DNA of 8,820 nucleotides from an uncultured Lachnospiraceae bacterium (GTDB lineage: Bacteria > Bacillota > Clostridia > Lachnospirales > Lachnospiraceae): positions 1-8,820 of the forward strand of contig USSP01000065.1 in NCBI GenBank assembly GCA_900557385.1, given 5' to 3'. The translations under genes were made by a program, and so were the position numbers. The notes beneath the pieces are model-generated. The model saw only the letters and a list, made by a program, of their open reading frames with translations. It was not told where the DNA came from and ran no database searches. The stretch's first letter is position 1. Each line of letters opens with the position of its first letter. Positions 1 to 5,147 of the stretch are shown here, one piece after another.

Positions 1-29
1 GATTTCCCTTTTTAAATCTCTAGAAATAC

Positions 30-50
30 GATAGGAAATATGATACTATC
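30..50. promoter_or_regulatory. Possible autoregulatory operator (inverted repeat GATAG/CTATC)
   Basis: GATAG at 30-34 and CTATC at 46-50 form a 5-bp inverted repeat that overlaps the best -10 candidate (39-49). The left half contains TAGGAAATA (32-40), which also occurs exactly in the repeat at 3222-3245; the repeat at 692-715 has TAGGAATAA in the same place. Rrf2-family regulators commonly repress their own genes, so a site overlapping the promoter would be expected. The spacing of the flanking TAGAAA element differs by 2 nt from the other two sites, so this copy is the weakest of the three. Confidence 0.35.
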
Positions 51-70
51 ATTCTAAGGTTGAACGTTCC

Positions 71-118
71 ATTGCTGAAATCACCCGGCAGTGAAGCAAT
101 TCACAGGCGTCATGCCGG
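71..118 (+). other. Structured 5' leader with alternative folds (possible cis-regulatory RNA)
   Basis: Two mutually exclusive folds are visible. Fold A pairs ATTGCT (71-76) and TCAC (81-84) with GTGAAGCAAT (91-100), leaving a GAAA bulge and the loop CCGGCA (85-90). Fold B pairs CCGGCA (85-90) with TGCCGG (113-118) and GTGAA (91-95) with TTCAC (100-104), closed by a GCAA tetraloop of the GNRA type with an 8-nt bulge at 105-112. Fold A combined with the CCGGCA/TGCCGG helix would be a pseudoknot. It matches no riboswitch class I can recall. It matters only if transcription starts upstream of about 70, which is not proven. Confidence 0.35.
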
Positions 119-166
119 AGGACAACACTTTCAACACTGCTAATATATGAAACGAGGTGAGAAAAA

Positions 167-598
167 ATGAAAATTTCTACAAAAGGAAGATATGCTCTGC
201 GTATGCTTCTGGATCTTGCAGAACATCAGAGCGAGGGTTACATCGCTTTAAAAGACATCGCAGCAAGACAGGATATTTCCAAAAAATACCTGGAACAAAT
301 TATTCCCTATTTAAATCGGGGAAGGCTGCTTTTAACCAACAGAGGACATCAGGGGGGCTATAAGCTTGCCAAACATCCTTCGGAGATTACGGTTTATGAT
401 GTGCTGGAATGTGCCGAAGGCGATCTGGCTCCCGTAAGCTGTCTGCAAAACGAGAGCGAACCCTGTGAACGCAGCGCAGAGTGTCTGACTTTGCCTATTT
501 GGCGGGGATTAGATGAGGTAGTAAAGAACTACCTGAAAGGGATTACACTGCAGGATGCCCTGAATAACCGGCCGGACGCGCCGGAATACTCCATCTAA
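167..598 (+). CDS. Rrf2-family transcriptional regulator (IscR/CymR-like)
   Basis: A 143-residue DNA-binding protein of normal Rrf2 length. The start MKISTKGRYALRMLLDLA is the family hallmark and lies 5 nt after GAGGTGAG. A winged helix-turn-helix spans about residues 26-68, with the recognition region ISKKYLEQII (37-46) and the wing TNRGHQGGYKLA (57-68). Cys92, Cys100 and Cys106 (spacing C-x7-C-x5-C) sit where IscR carries its three Fe-S ligands (C-x5-C-x5-C), so an iron-sulfur cluster is plausible; CymR-type members are usually described as lacking this cluster. CymR controls cysteine metabolism in Bacillus and Staphylococcus, and the neighbours here are sulfur-amino-acid genes, so a cysteine-supply or Fe-S-status regulator of this cluster is the best inference. 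Family assignment is firm; ligand and targets are inferred. Confidence 0.93.
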   Translation: MKISTKGRYALRMLLDLAEHQSEGYIALKDIAARQDISKKYLEQIIPYLNRGRLLLTNRGHQGGYKLAKHPSEITVYDVLECAEGDLAPVSCLQNESEPCERSAECLTLPIWRGLDEVVKNYLKGITLQDALNNRPDAPEYSI

Positions 599-648
599 CC
601 CTGAGTCTATAAAAGATTTTTTGATAACCAGCTATAAATAAAAGCGAT

Positions 649-677
649 TTGACCCACGACCTCCGTGTAGTTATAAT
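649..677 (+). promoter_or_regulatory. Sigma-A promoter for the PLP-enzyme transcript
   Basis: TTGACC (649-654) and a perfect TATAAT (672-677) are separated by 17 nt, the ideal spacer, which predicts a transcription start near 684. The operator-like repeat at 692-715 lies just downstream. No rho-independent terminator is visible between the regulator gene (ends 598) and this promoter, so some read-through from upstream is possible. Confidence 0.8.
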
Positions 678-737
678 CCTGTTTATACTAAACCTATAGA
701 AAAGATAGGAATAAGCAGGATGAAACTTCACGGAGGT
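659..737. repeat. Perfect 9-bp inverted repeat spanning promoter and ribosome site
   Basis: ACCTCCGTG (659-667) is the exact reverse complement of CACGGAGGT (729-737). The right arm contains the GGAGG ribosome-binding site of the PLP gene and is followed by a T run (738-742). The left arm lies inside the promoter spacer, so a transcript from the local promoter (start near 684) lacks it, while a read-through transcript from the regulator gene would carry both arms. Such an RNA could hide the ribosome site or terminate there. The pairing is seen in the sequence; the function is inferred. Confidence 0.45.
692..715. promoter_or_regulatory. Operator-like inverted repeat, copy 2 (CCTAT-N7-ATAGG)
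   Basis: CCTAT (693-697) and ATAGG (705-709) form a 5-bp inverted repeat with a 7-nt centre. The 24-nt block matches the block at 3222-3245 at 16 of its first 20 positions (shared core ACCTAYAGAAA then TAGGAA). It begins 15 nt after the -10 hexamer here and 16 nt after it at 3201-3206. A repeated site at a fixed position from two promoters suggests a repressor operator, most economically for the Rrf2 protein encoded next door. A short RNA hairpin at the 5' end of both transcripts is the alternative. Confidence 0.5.
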
Positions 738-742
738 TTTTT

Positions 743-1534
743 ATGGAAAGAGATATCAAGACAAAATGTATCCACCTGGCACAGGACGAGGAGACAAGGG
801 GAGAGCAGTATTACGGAGCCGTCAGCTTTCCTATTTTCCAGACAGCGACCTTTACTCATTTTGGGGTGGGAAAAAGTACCGGTTATGATTACAGCCGGAC
901 ACAGAATCCAACCAGGGAACGGGTGGAACAGGTAGTTGCCCAGTTAGAGGGCGGCACCGATGGCTTTGCTCTGTCCAGTGGAATGGCAGCCATTACTCTG
1001 CTGATGGAGCTTTTTTCTCCGGGAGATCATTTAATTGTAGATAAAGATTTATACGGTGGCAGTATCCGTCTTTTTACCCATGTGAACAGGAAAAACGGGG
1101 TAGAATTTACCAGTCTGAATTGCAGTGTGGAGGATATTGAGGCAGCCGTCAGACCCAATACCAAAGCAATCTTCATCGAAACACCCACCAATCCCATGAT
1201 GAATGTTACGGATATTAGAAAGACAGCGGCTATAGCCAGGCGGCATGGACTGCTCCTTTTTGTGGATAATACCTTCCTATCACCTTACTTTCAGAATCCC
1301 TTACAACTGGGAGCGGATGTGGTGATTCACAGTGGCACCAAATTCTTGGGTGGACACAATGACACATTGGCCGGCTTTCTGGTCAAAACATTGGCACTTC
1401 GCATGGAACGGGCACAGGAAAATGCTCTGCAGATTGCCGGATGGTTGCAAAAACAGTCTTGGGTAAAAAGGGTGATTTATCCCGGACTTCCTACATCCCC
1501 GGAATTTTCAACGGTGTACCTGGCAAACTGGTAG
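743..1534 (+). pseudogene. Cys/Met-metabolism PLP enzyme, truncated (cystathionine gamma-synthase/lyase family)
   Basis: This is the N-terminal two thirds of a trans-sulfuration-family enzyme. Such enzymes use pyridoxal phosphate to make or break C-S bonds in cystathionine, homocysteine and related compounds. ATG 743 follows GGAGG (732-736) by 6 nt. Visible motifs are YSRTQNPT (50-57), SSGMAA (78-83), ETPTNP (146-151), VDNT (174-177) and the cofactor-lysine motif SGTKFLGGHND, with Lys200. The family normally has about 380 residues; here family similarity stops near residue 250 and a stop follows at 263. In addition GFLV (211-214) runs directly into KTLALRMERAQENA, whereas relatives have about 33 residues between these blocks, so an in-frame deletion near position 1384 is likely. 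Both defects remove core structure, so the product is probably inactive. The exact member of the family cannot be named. Confidence 0.85.
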
Positions 1535-1749
1535 GAAATATGTGGAGATATTCCGGATGCTACTGGCTGATTGCCAACAACGACATCCAGAGTATAGAGG
1601 ATTTAAAAGGCAAAACCATTGGTGCACAGGGCGTTGCAGGCGGCATGAGACTTTCTGTACTGAAAATGTTAGAGAAAAACGGTATCTCTGAGGATGAGGT
1701 AACGCTGGTGGCAAACGGTGCTACCGTGCCAATTCCTTTACTCCGGTGA
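1495..1749 (+). pseudogene. Fragment of an ABC transporter substrate-binding protein (sulfonate/nitrate/taurine-like)
   Basis: In a different frame from the PLP remnant, about 80 codons encode the central part of a periplasmic-type binding protein. The segment reads GKLVGNMWRYSGCYWLIA, then the diagnostic IQSIEDLKGKTIGAQG, then LKMLEKNGISEDEVTLVANG. The SIEDLKGKxIGxQ block with a following helix is typical of SsuA/NrtA/TauA-like proteins. Signal peptide, N-terminal lobe and most of the C-terminal lobe are absent, and there is no start or ribosome site of its own. The left boundary is approximate (about 1488-1510) because the junction with the PLP remnant cannot be fixed without an intact relative. 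It is a gene relic left between two deletions. Confidence 0.75.
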
Positions 1750-1988
1750 GAAACCAGCTTCTGGATGCCGGTGCAGCAGGACAAAATATTGTGCTGGCGG
1801 CGCATGCAGTAGGATTAGAAGGCGTGTGGCTCACCTTCAACCAGGCGATGTGCGAACGGATCAGAGAACGTTTTGACCTGCCGGAATATCTCAGAATTGT
1901 CACCTATGTGGATGTGGGATATGGGGATCAGACACCCTATGCACCCCAGAGACCTCCGGTGCAGGATGTGATTTTAGGCAGATATTAA
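1731..1988 (+). pseudogene. C-terminal remnant of a nitroreductase-like protein
   Basis: In a third reading frame, about 85 codons end at TAA 1986-1988. The segment LLDAGAAGQNIVLAAHAVGLEGVWLTF matches the conserved helix of the FMN-dependent nitroreductase/SagB superfamily (usually D-x-G-x-A-x-QN-x-LLAAxxLGLG), followed by a C-terminal part with DLPEYLRIVTYVDVGYG. The flavin-binding N-terminal half is missing. The only in-frame start, GTG 1746, has no ribosome site, so it is probably not translated. The upstream boundary with the binding-protein relic lies near 1720-1740. In intact relatives of this cluster I would expect a full-length oxidoreductase here, followed by the amidohydrolase, as the stop at 1988 is only 29 nt before that gene. 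Confidence 0.7.
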
Positions 1989-2017
1989 AAGAAAAATAAC
2001 AGGGAGGACTGAGAAGC

Positions 2018-3169
2018 ATGAATCAGATAGAAGCGAAGATTATTAAATTAATTGACGAAAACCGGGAAACGATTCTGGAATTCGGCAGAGATATTTATAA
2101 CCATGCGGAAATGGGCTATAAGGAATTCCGTACTTCCGGAAAATTTGTGGAATTTATGGAAAAGCGGAACCTCCCGGTGACAAAAGATCTGGCAATCACC
2201 GGCGCCAAGGCATACTTAAACCGGGAAAAAGCAGAAAATGTTTCTCTGGCTCTGTTAGGAGAACTGGATGCCCTGCGGATTCCCCAACATGCCCATGCCA
2301 ACCCCGAAACCCAGGCGGCACATTGCTGTGGACATCACACCCAGATGGCAGGGGTTATTGGAGCCGCACTGGCACTCACCGACCCGGAAGTGGCAGCAGC
2401 TCTGGACGGGCAGGTGATTTTCTTTGCAGTTCCCGCTGAGGAATATGGTGAGGTGGAATTCAAGAATACCCTGATTGCGGAAAATAAGATTCAGTATGGT
2501 GGCGGAAAATGTGAATTACTGCGAATTGGAGCTTTTGAAGATATTAGCTTGTGTCTGGCACATCATACCGGTTATAATGGAATCAGTTTTGGTTCCGGCA
2601 GCGGCAATGGCTTTGTATCAAAAGTCATTCGCATGAAAGGAAAAGCAGCTCATGCAGCCGGATGCCCGGAAAAAGGAGTGAATGCTCTTTCCGCAGCATC
2701 ACTGGGATTGCAGGCATTGGGATTGAACCGTGAGACCTTCCGGGACGAGGACTGCGTCCGGGTACATCCCATTATGACCAAGGGTGGTGATCTGGTAAAT
2801 GTGGTACCGGGAGAAGTGGTGGAAATTGCCAGAGAAGTGTTTGGTTCGGATAAGGTAAGTGAGGCAGATCTGACTGCACATAGTGGCGGTTCCACGGATG
2901 TGGGAGATGTACAGCACCGTATGCCGGTACTGACCTTCCATACAGGTGGCGCAACCGGTGGACTTCATCAGGTGGATTTTGATATCGTGGACGAAGAAGA
3001 GGCATATATTACCACAGCGAAGCTCTTTGCGCTTAGTGCATACCGGCTTTTACGAAATGGTGCAGCCTGCGCCAAACAGGTGGTGAATGACTATAAACCT
3101 CGCTTTGCCAGCAGAGAAGAATATGTGGCATTTATGGATGCTTTTAACAAAGTGAAAGAAAAAAATTAA
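2018..3169 (+). CDS. M20-family amidohydrolase (AbgB/HipO-like), apparently internally shortened
   Basis: A 383-residue metal-dependent amidohydrolase expected to cleave N-acyl amino acids or aminobenzoyl-glutamate-type amides in the cytoplasm. GGGAGG (2002-2007) precedes ATG 2018. Metal and catalytic motifs are present: CCGHHTQM (103-110), PAEEYGE (139-145) with the Glu pair 141/142, AHHTGYNG (181-188), lid-start RMKGKAAHAA (205-214), SGGSTDVGDV (289-298) and GGATGGLHQVDF (310-321). After VNVVPGEVVEI (260-270) the sequence jumps to AREVFGSDKV, while AbgB-type relatives have roughly 65 more residues there, completing the dimerisation (lid) domain. The frame is kept, but folding or activity may be lost. 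Bacillus subtilis has an M20 gene (hipO) in its CymR-regulated ytmI sulfur operon beside cystine transporter genes, a comparable context. Substrate unknown. Confidence 0.88.
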   Translation: MNQIEAKIIKLIDENRETILEFGRDIYNHAEMGYKEFRTSGKFVEFMEKRNLPVTKDLAITGAKAYLNREKAENVSLALLGELDALRIPQHAHANPETQAAHCCGHHTQMAGVIGAALALTDPEVAAALDGQVIFFAVPAEEYGEVEFKNTLIAENKIQYGGGKCELLRIGAFEDISLCLAHHTGYNGISFGSGSGNGFVSKVIRMKGKAAHAAGCPEKGVNALSAASLGLQALGLNRETFRDEDCVRVHPIMTKGGDLVNVVPGEVVEIAREVFGSDKVSEADLTAHSGGSTDVGDVQHRMPVLTFHTGGATGGLHQVDFDIVDEEEAYITTAKLFALSAYRLLRNGAACAKQVVNDYKPRFASREEYVAFMDAFNKVKEKN

Positions 3170-3178
3170 AAAAGTCTA

Positions 3179-3206
3179 TTGACATACGGAAAATAAAGTG
3201 TATAAT
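3179..3206 (+). promoter_or_regulatory. Consensus sigma-A promoter of the Cys/Met transport operon
   Basis: Perfect TTGACA (3179-3184) and perfect TATAAT (3201-3206) with a 16-nt spacer. The -35 begins 9 nt after the stop codon of the amidohydrolase, and no terminator separates them. The predicted start is near 3213, giving a leader of about 270 nt before the first large gene. Such a strong promoter agrees with the need for control by the leader downstream. Confidence 0.9.
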
Positions 3207-3221
3207 TCAAAAACATAGAAC

Positions 3222-3245
3222 ACCTACAGAAACAGTAGGAAATAA
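3222..3245. promoter_or_regulatory. Operator-like inverted repeat, copy 3 (CCTAC-N7-GTAGG)
   Basis: CCTAC (3223-3227) and GTAGG (3235-3239) pair perfectly around a 7-nt centre, and the following AAATAA completes the similarity to the copy at 692-715. The two arms differ between the copies by compensating changes (CCTAT/ATAGG versus CCTAC/GTAGG), which keeps the symmetry and supports a functional dyad. It starts 16 nt past the -10 box. It is a candidate binding site for the Rrf2-family regulator, or a 5' hairpin in the transcript. Confidence 0.5.
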
Positions 3246-3264
3246 ATTAAGGAGGGAAAATCAA

Positions 3265-3348
3265 ATGATGATGATGTGTTGTTGTAGCATGTGCATGTGT
3301 ATGGACAAAGAAAATAAAGTAACAGAAACTGGAAAACTACGACAATAA
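3265..3348 (+). CDS. Met/Cys-rich leader peptide (27 codons), likely attenuation sensor
   Basis: A 27-codon ORF begins at ATG 3265, 8 nt after a perfect AAGGAGGG (3249-3256), and ends at TAA 3346-3348. It starts MMMMCCCSMCMCM: seven Met and five Cys codons among the first 13, with Ser8 the only exception. The remainder (DKENKVTETGKLRQ) is ordinary and polar. Composition, excellent ribosome site, position between a consensus promoter and an intrinsic terminator, and the downstream genes for Cys/Met uptake all match leader peptides of ribosome-mediated attenuation such as those of the his, trp and leu operons. Scarce charged tRNA-Met or tRNA-Cys would stall the ribosome early and favour read-through. 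The peptide itself probably has no function. The ORF is seen; the mechanism is inferred. Confidence 0.85.
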   Translation: MMMMCCCSMCMCMDKENKVTETGKLRQ

Positions 3349-3379
3349 TAGAATGAGCATGGAACTGTGTGTATTTCTT

Positions 3380-3404
3380 GAGGCGGGTGTAGACCTGCTT
3401 TTTT
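3380..3404 (+). terminator. Intrinsic terminator (attenuator) after the leader peptide
   Basis: GCGGGT (3383-3388) pairs with ACCTGC (3393-3398) around the loop GTAG, with one G-U pair, and is followed at once by six T (3399-3404); the stem can extend into GAG (3380-3382) by weak pairs with the T run. It begins 31 nt after the leader stop codon and 78 nt before the next gene's start. A candidate antiterminator is CTACGAC (3337-3343) inside the end of the leader ORF: it can pair with GGTGTAG (3386-3392, one mismatch and one G-U) and would be covered by a ribosome at the stop codon. That pairing is short, so the antiterminator is tentative while the terminator is clear. Confidence 0.8.
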
Positions 3405-3477
3405 ATTGCACAGGAAATTCATTTCCGGCAATGAAAATTTCCCAATATCATACACCGGAACCTCTCAGACGAGGAGG
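3405..3477 (+). other. Hairpins between attenuator and binding-protein gene
   Basis: Directly after the T run, ATTGC (3405-3409) pairs with GCAAT (3428-3432), enclosing GGAAA (3413-3417) paired with TTTCC (3422-3426). Nearer the gene, CCTC (3461-3464) can pair with GAGG (3471-3474), which overlaps the GAGGAGG ribosome site (3471-3477) of the binding-protein gene and could partly mask it. The first may protect or tune the read-through transcript; both functions are inferred from pairing alone. Confidence 0.4.
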
Positions 3478-3482
3478 ACATT

Positions 3483-5132
3483 ATGAACAAATTGAAGAAA
3501 TTCGCAACCGCAGCATTAACCGCAGCATTAGGACTGACCACTCTGGCAGGATGCGGCAACACCGCAGCAGACACCACTGCACCTGCTGAAACCGAGAGCG
3601 CATCCAGCGCAATCTTCCGCACTGTGGATGAGATCAAAGAGAGCGGCACCATCAAGATTGGTGTATTCAGTGACAAAAATCCATTTGGCTATGTAGATGA
3701 GAATGGTGATTATCAGGGCTACGATATTTACTTTGCAGACCGTATCGGAAAAGACTTAGGCGTTGAGGTTGAATATGTTTCCACCGAGGCTGCCAACCGC
3801 GTAGAATATCTGGAGAGCGGCAAGGTTGATATTACCCTGGCAAACTTCACCGTAACCGATGAGAGAGCAGAAAAGGTTGATTTCGCGCTTCCTTATATGA
3901 AAGTGGCGTTAGGTGTTGTTTCCCCTGACGATGCATTGATTACTTCCGCTGACGAGTTAAACGGCAAGACCTTGATCGTTACCAAGGGAACCACTGCAGA
4001 AACTTATTTCACCGAGAATTATCCCGATGTAAACCTGTTAAAATTTGACCAGTACACTGAGGCTTACAACGCACTGTTAGACGGCAGAGGAGATGCGTTC
4101 TCCACTGATAACACCGAGGTGCTGGCATGGGCATTACAGAATGACGGTTTCTCCGTTGGAATCGAATCCTTAGGAAATCTGGATGCTATCGCTCCTGCAG
4201 TAAGCAAGGGCAATACCACTCTGTTAAACTGGTTGAACGATGAAATCAAGGCACTGGCAGACGAGCAGTTCTTCCATGCGGATTACGCAGCAACCCTGGC
4301 TCCTGTTTACGGCGACAGCGTAGACCCGGACAGCCTGGTAGTAGAGGGCGGCGTAATTGATGATGCTGACACCACCGCAGATGCAGCAGTGGAGTTAAAG
4401 GGAACCATCAAGGTAGCAGCATCTCCTACACCTCATGCCGAGATTCTTGCAGAGGCAAAACCTCTCCTGGCAGCACAGGGATGGTATTTGGAGATTACCG
4501 AGTTTGAAGATTATGTACAGCCCAACTTAGTAGTAGACAGCGGCGATTTTGATGCCAACTATTTCCAGCACATTCCTTATCTTGACAACTTCAACGAGGA
4601 AAAAGGTACACACCTGGTAAATGCAGGCGGCATCCACTACGAGCCCTTCGGAATTTATCCCGGAACCAAAAACAGCCTGGATGATTTAGCAGATGGCGAT
4701 GTGATTGCCGTTCCCAACGATACCACCAATGAGGCTCGCGCACTTCTTCTCTTAGAGGCAAACGGCGTACTGACTTTAAAAGAGGGCGCTGGTCTTACCG
4801 CAACTGTAAAAGATATTGCAAGCTATGCAAAAGATATCAAAATCCAGGAGCTGGAGGCAGCACAGGTCTCCCGTGTAAAGGATGAGGTTGCTTTCGTAGT
4901 CTTAAATGGTAACTACGCTCTGGAGGCTGGTTTCTCTGTAGGAAAGGATGCGATTGCATATGAGACTTCTGACTCCGAGGCAGCCAAAACCTATGTGAAT
5001 GTCATTGCTGTGAAAGAAGGAAATGAGAATTCCGAGGCAATCCAGGCACTCATCAGTGTACTGAAATCCGACGAAATCAAACAGTTCATCAATGAGAAAT
5101 ATGACGGAGCTGTTATTCCTTTCGAGGACTAA
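3483..5132 (+). CDS. Fused cysteine-binding (CjaA-like) and methionine-binding (MetQ-like) ABC lipoprotein
   Basis: A 549-residue receptor, about twice the usual length of a substrate-binding protein. The signal peptide ends in the lipobox LAGC, so Cys24 is the predicted lipid anchor on the outer face of the membrane. Residues about 50-290 are a family-3 amino-acid-binding module. Its blocks PFGYVDENG, EAANRVEYL, LANFTVTDERAEKVDF (ligand-carboxylate Arg128), PYMKVALGV, TKGTTAETYF, DNT (209-211) and EQFFH closely follow the cysteine-binding protein CjaA of Campylobacter, down to its C-terminal EGG. A short acidic linker (about 291-306) leads to a complete MetQ/NlpA module (307-549) with PHAEIL, DYVQPNL, YFQHIPYL (360-367), NEAR (416-419), NGNYALEAG and GAVIP. 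The second module has no lipobox of its own. Codon use is even across both halves and looks like that of a highly expressed gene. Ligands are inferred from family resemblance. Confidence 0.9.
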   Translation: MNKLKKFATAALTAALGLTTLAGCGNTAADTTAPAETESASSAIFRTVDEIKESGTIKIGVFSDKNPFGYVDENGDYQGYDIYFADRIGKDLGVEVEYVSTEAANRVEYLESGKVDITLANFTVTDERAEKVDFALPYMKVALGVVSPDDALITSADELNGKTLIVTKGTTAETYFTENYPDVNLLKFDQYTEAYNALLDGRGDAFSTDNTEVLAWALQNDGFSVGIESLGNLDAIAPAVSKGNTTLLNWLNDEIKALADEQFFHADYAATLAPVYGDSVDPDSLVVEGGVIDDADTTADAAVELKGTIKVAASPTPHAEILAEAKPLLAAQGWYLEITEFEDYVQPNLVVDSGDFDANYFQHIPYLDNFNEEKGTHLVNAGGIHYEPFGIYPGTKNSLDDLADGDVIAVPNDTTNEARALLLLEANGVLTLKEGAGLTATVKDIASYAKDIKIQELEAAQVSRVKDEVAFVVLNGNYALEAGFSVGKDAIAYETSDSEAAKTYVNVIAVKEGNENSEAIQALISVLKSDEIKQFINEKYDGAVIPFED

Positions 5133-5147
5133 TCTTAAATAGGCTTT

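Larger units (their letters stand above)
1..166 (+). other. Leader region upstream of the Rrf2 regulator gene
   Basis: No gene is visible here. There is no convincing -35/-10 pair. TATGAT at 39-44 is a fair -10, and TGATACTAT at 41-49 could be an extended -10, but no TTGACA-like -35 lies at the right distance. The stretch holds an inverted repeat at 30-50 and a highly foldable segment at 71-118, both listed separately. GAACGTTC at 62-69 is a perfect 8-bp palindrome of unknown meaning. The regulator's ribosome site, GAGGTGAG at 154-161, is 5 nt upstream of its ATG. Confidence 0.5.

Noticed and set aside
112..150. A 12-codon ORF (MPEDNTFNTANI) as a leader peptide for the Rrf2 gene
   Set aside because: No ribosome site precedes it and its composition is not biased towards any amino acid related to the cluster.
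1532..1540. A fourth TAGGAAATA operator-like copy
   Set aside because: It lies inside the binding-protein relic, where it encodes Val-Gly-Asn-Met, and it lacks the CCTAY half-site and a promoter.
1441..1749. Sequencing-error frameshift in a single gene between 1440 and 1990
   Set aside because: The three frames encode pieces of three unrelated families, so one or two base errors cannot restore a single protein.
3206..3482. T-box or SAM (S-box) riboswitch in the leader of the transport operon
   Set aside because: No T-box motif of the AGGGTGGNACCGCG type and no S-box conserved core is present; the leader peptide explains the terminator better.
3353..3589. A 78-codon frame overlapping the terminator and the start of the binding-protein gene
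   Set aside because: It runs through the terminator and ends inside a well-supported gene in another frame; no ribosome site precedes it.
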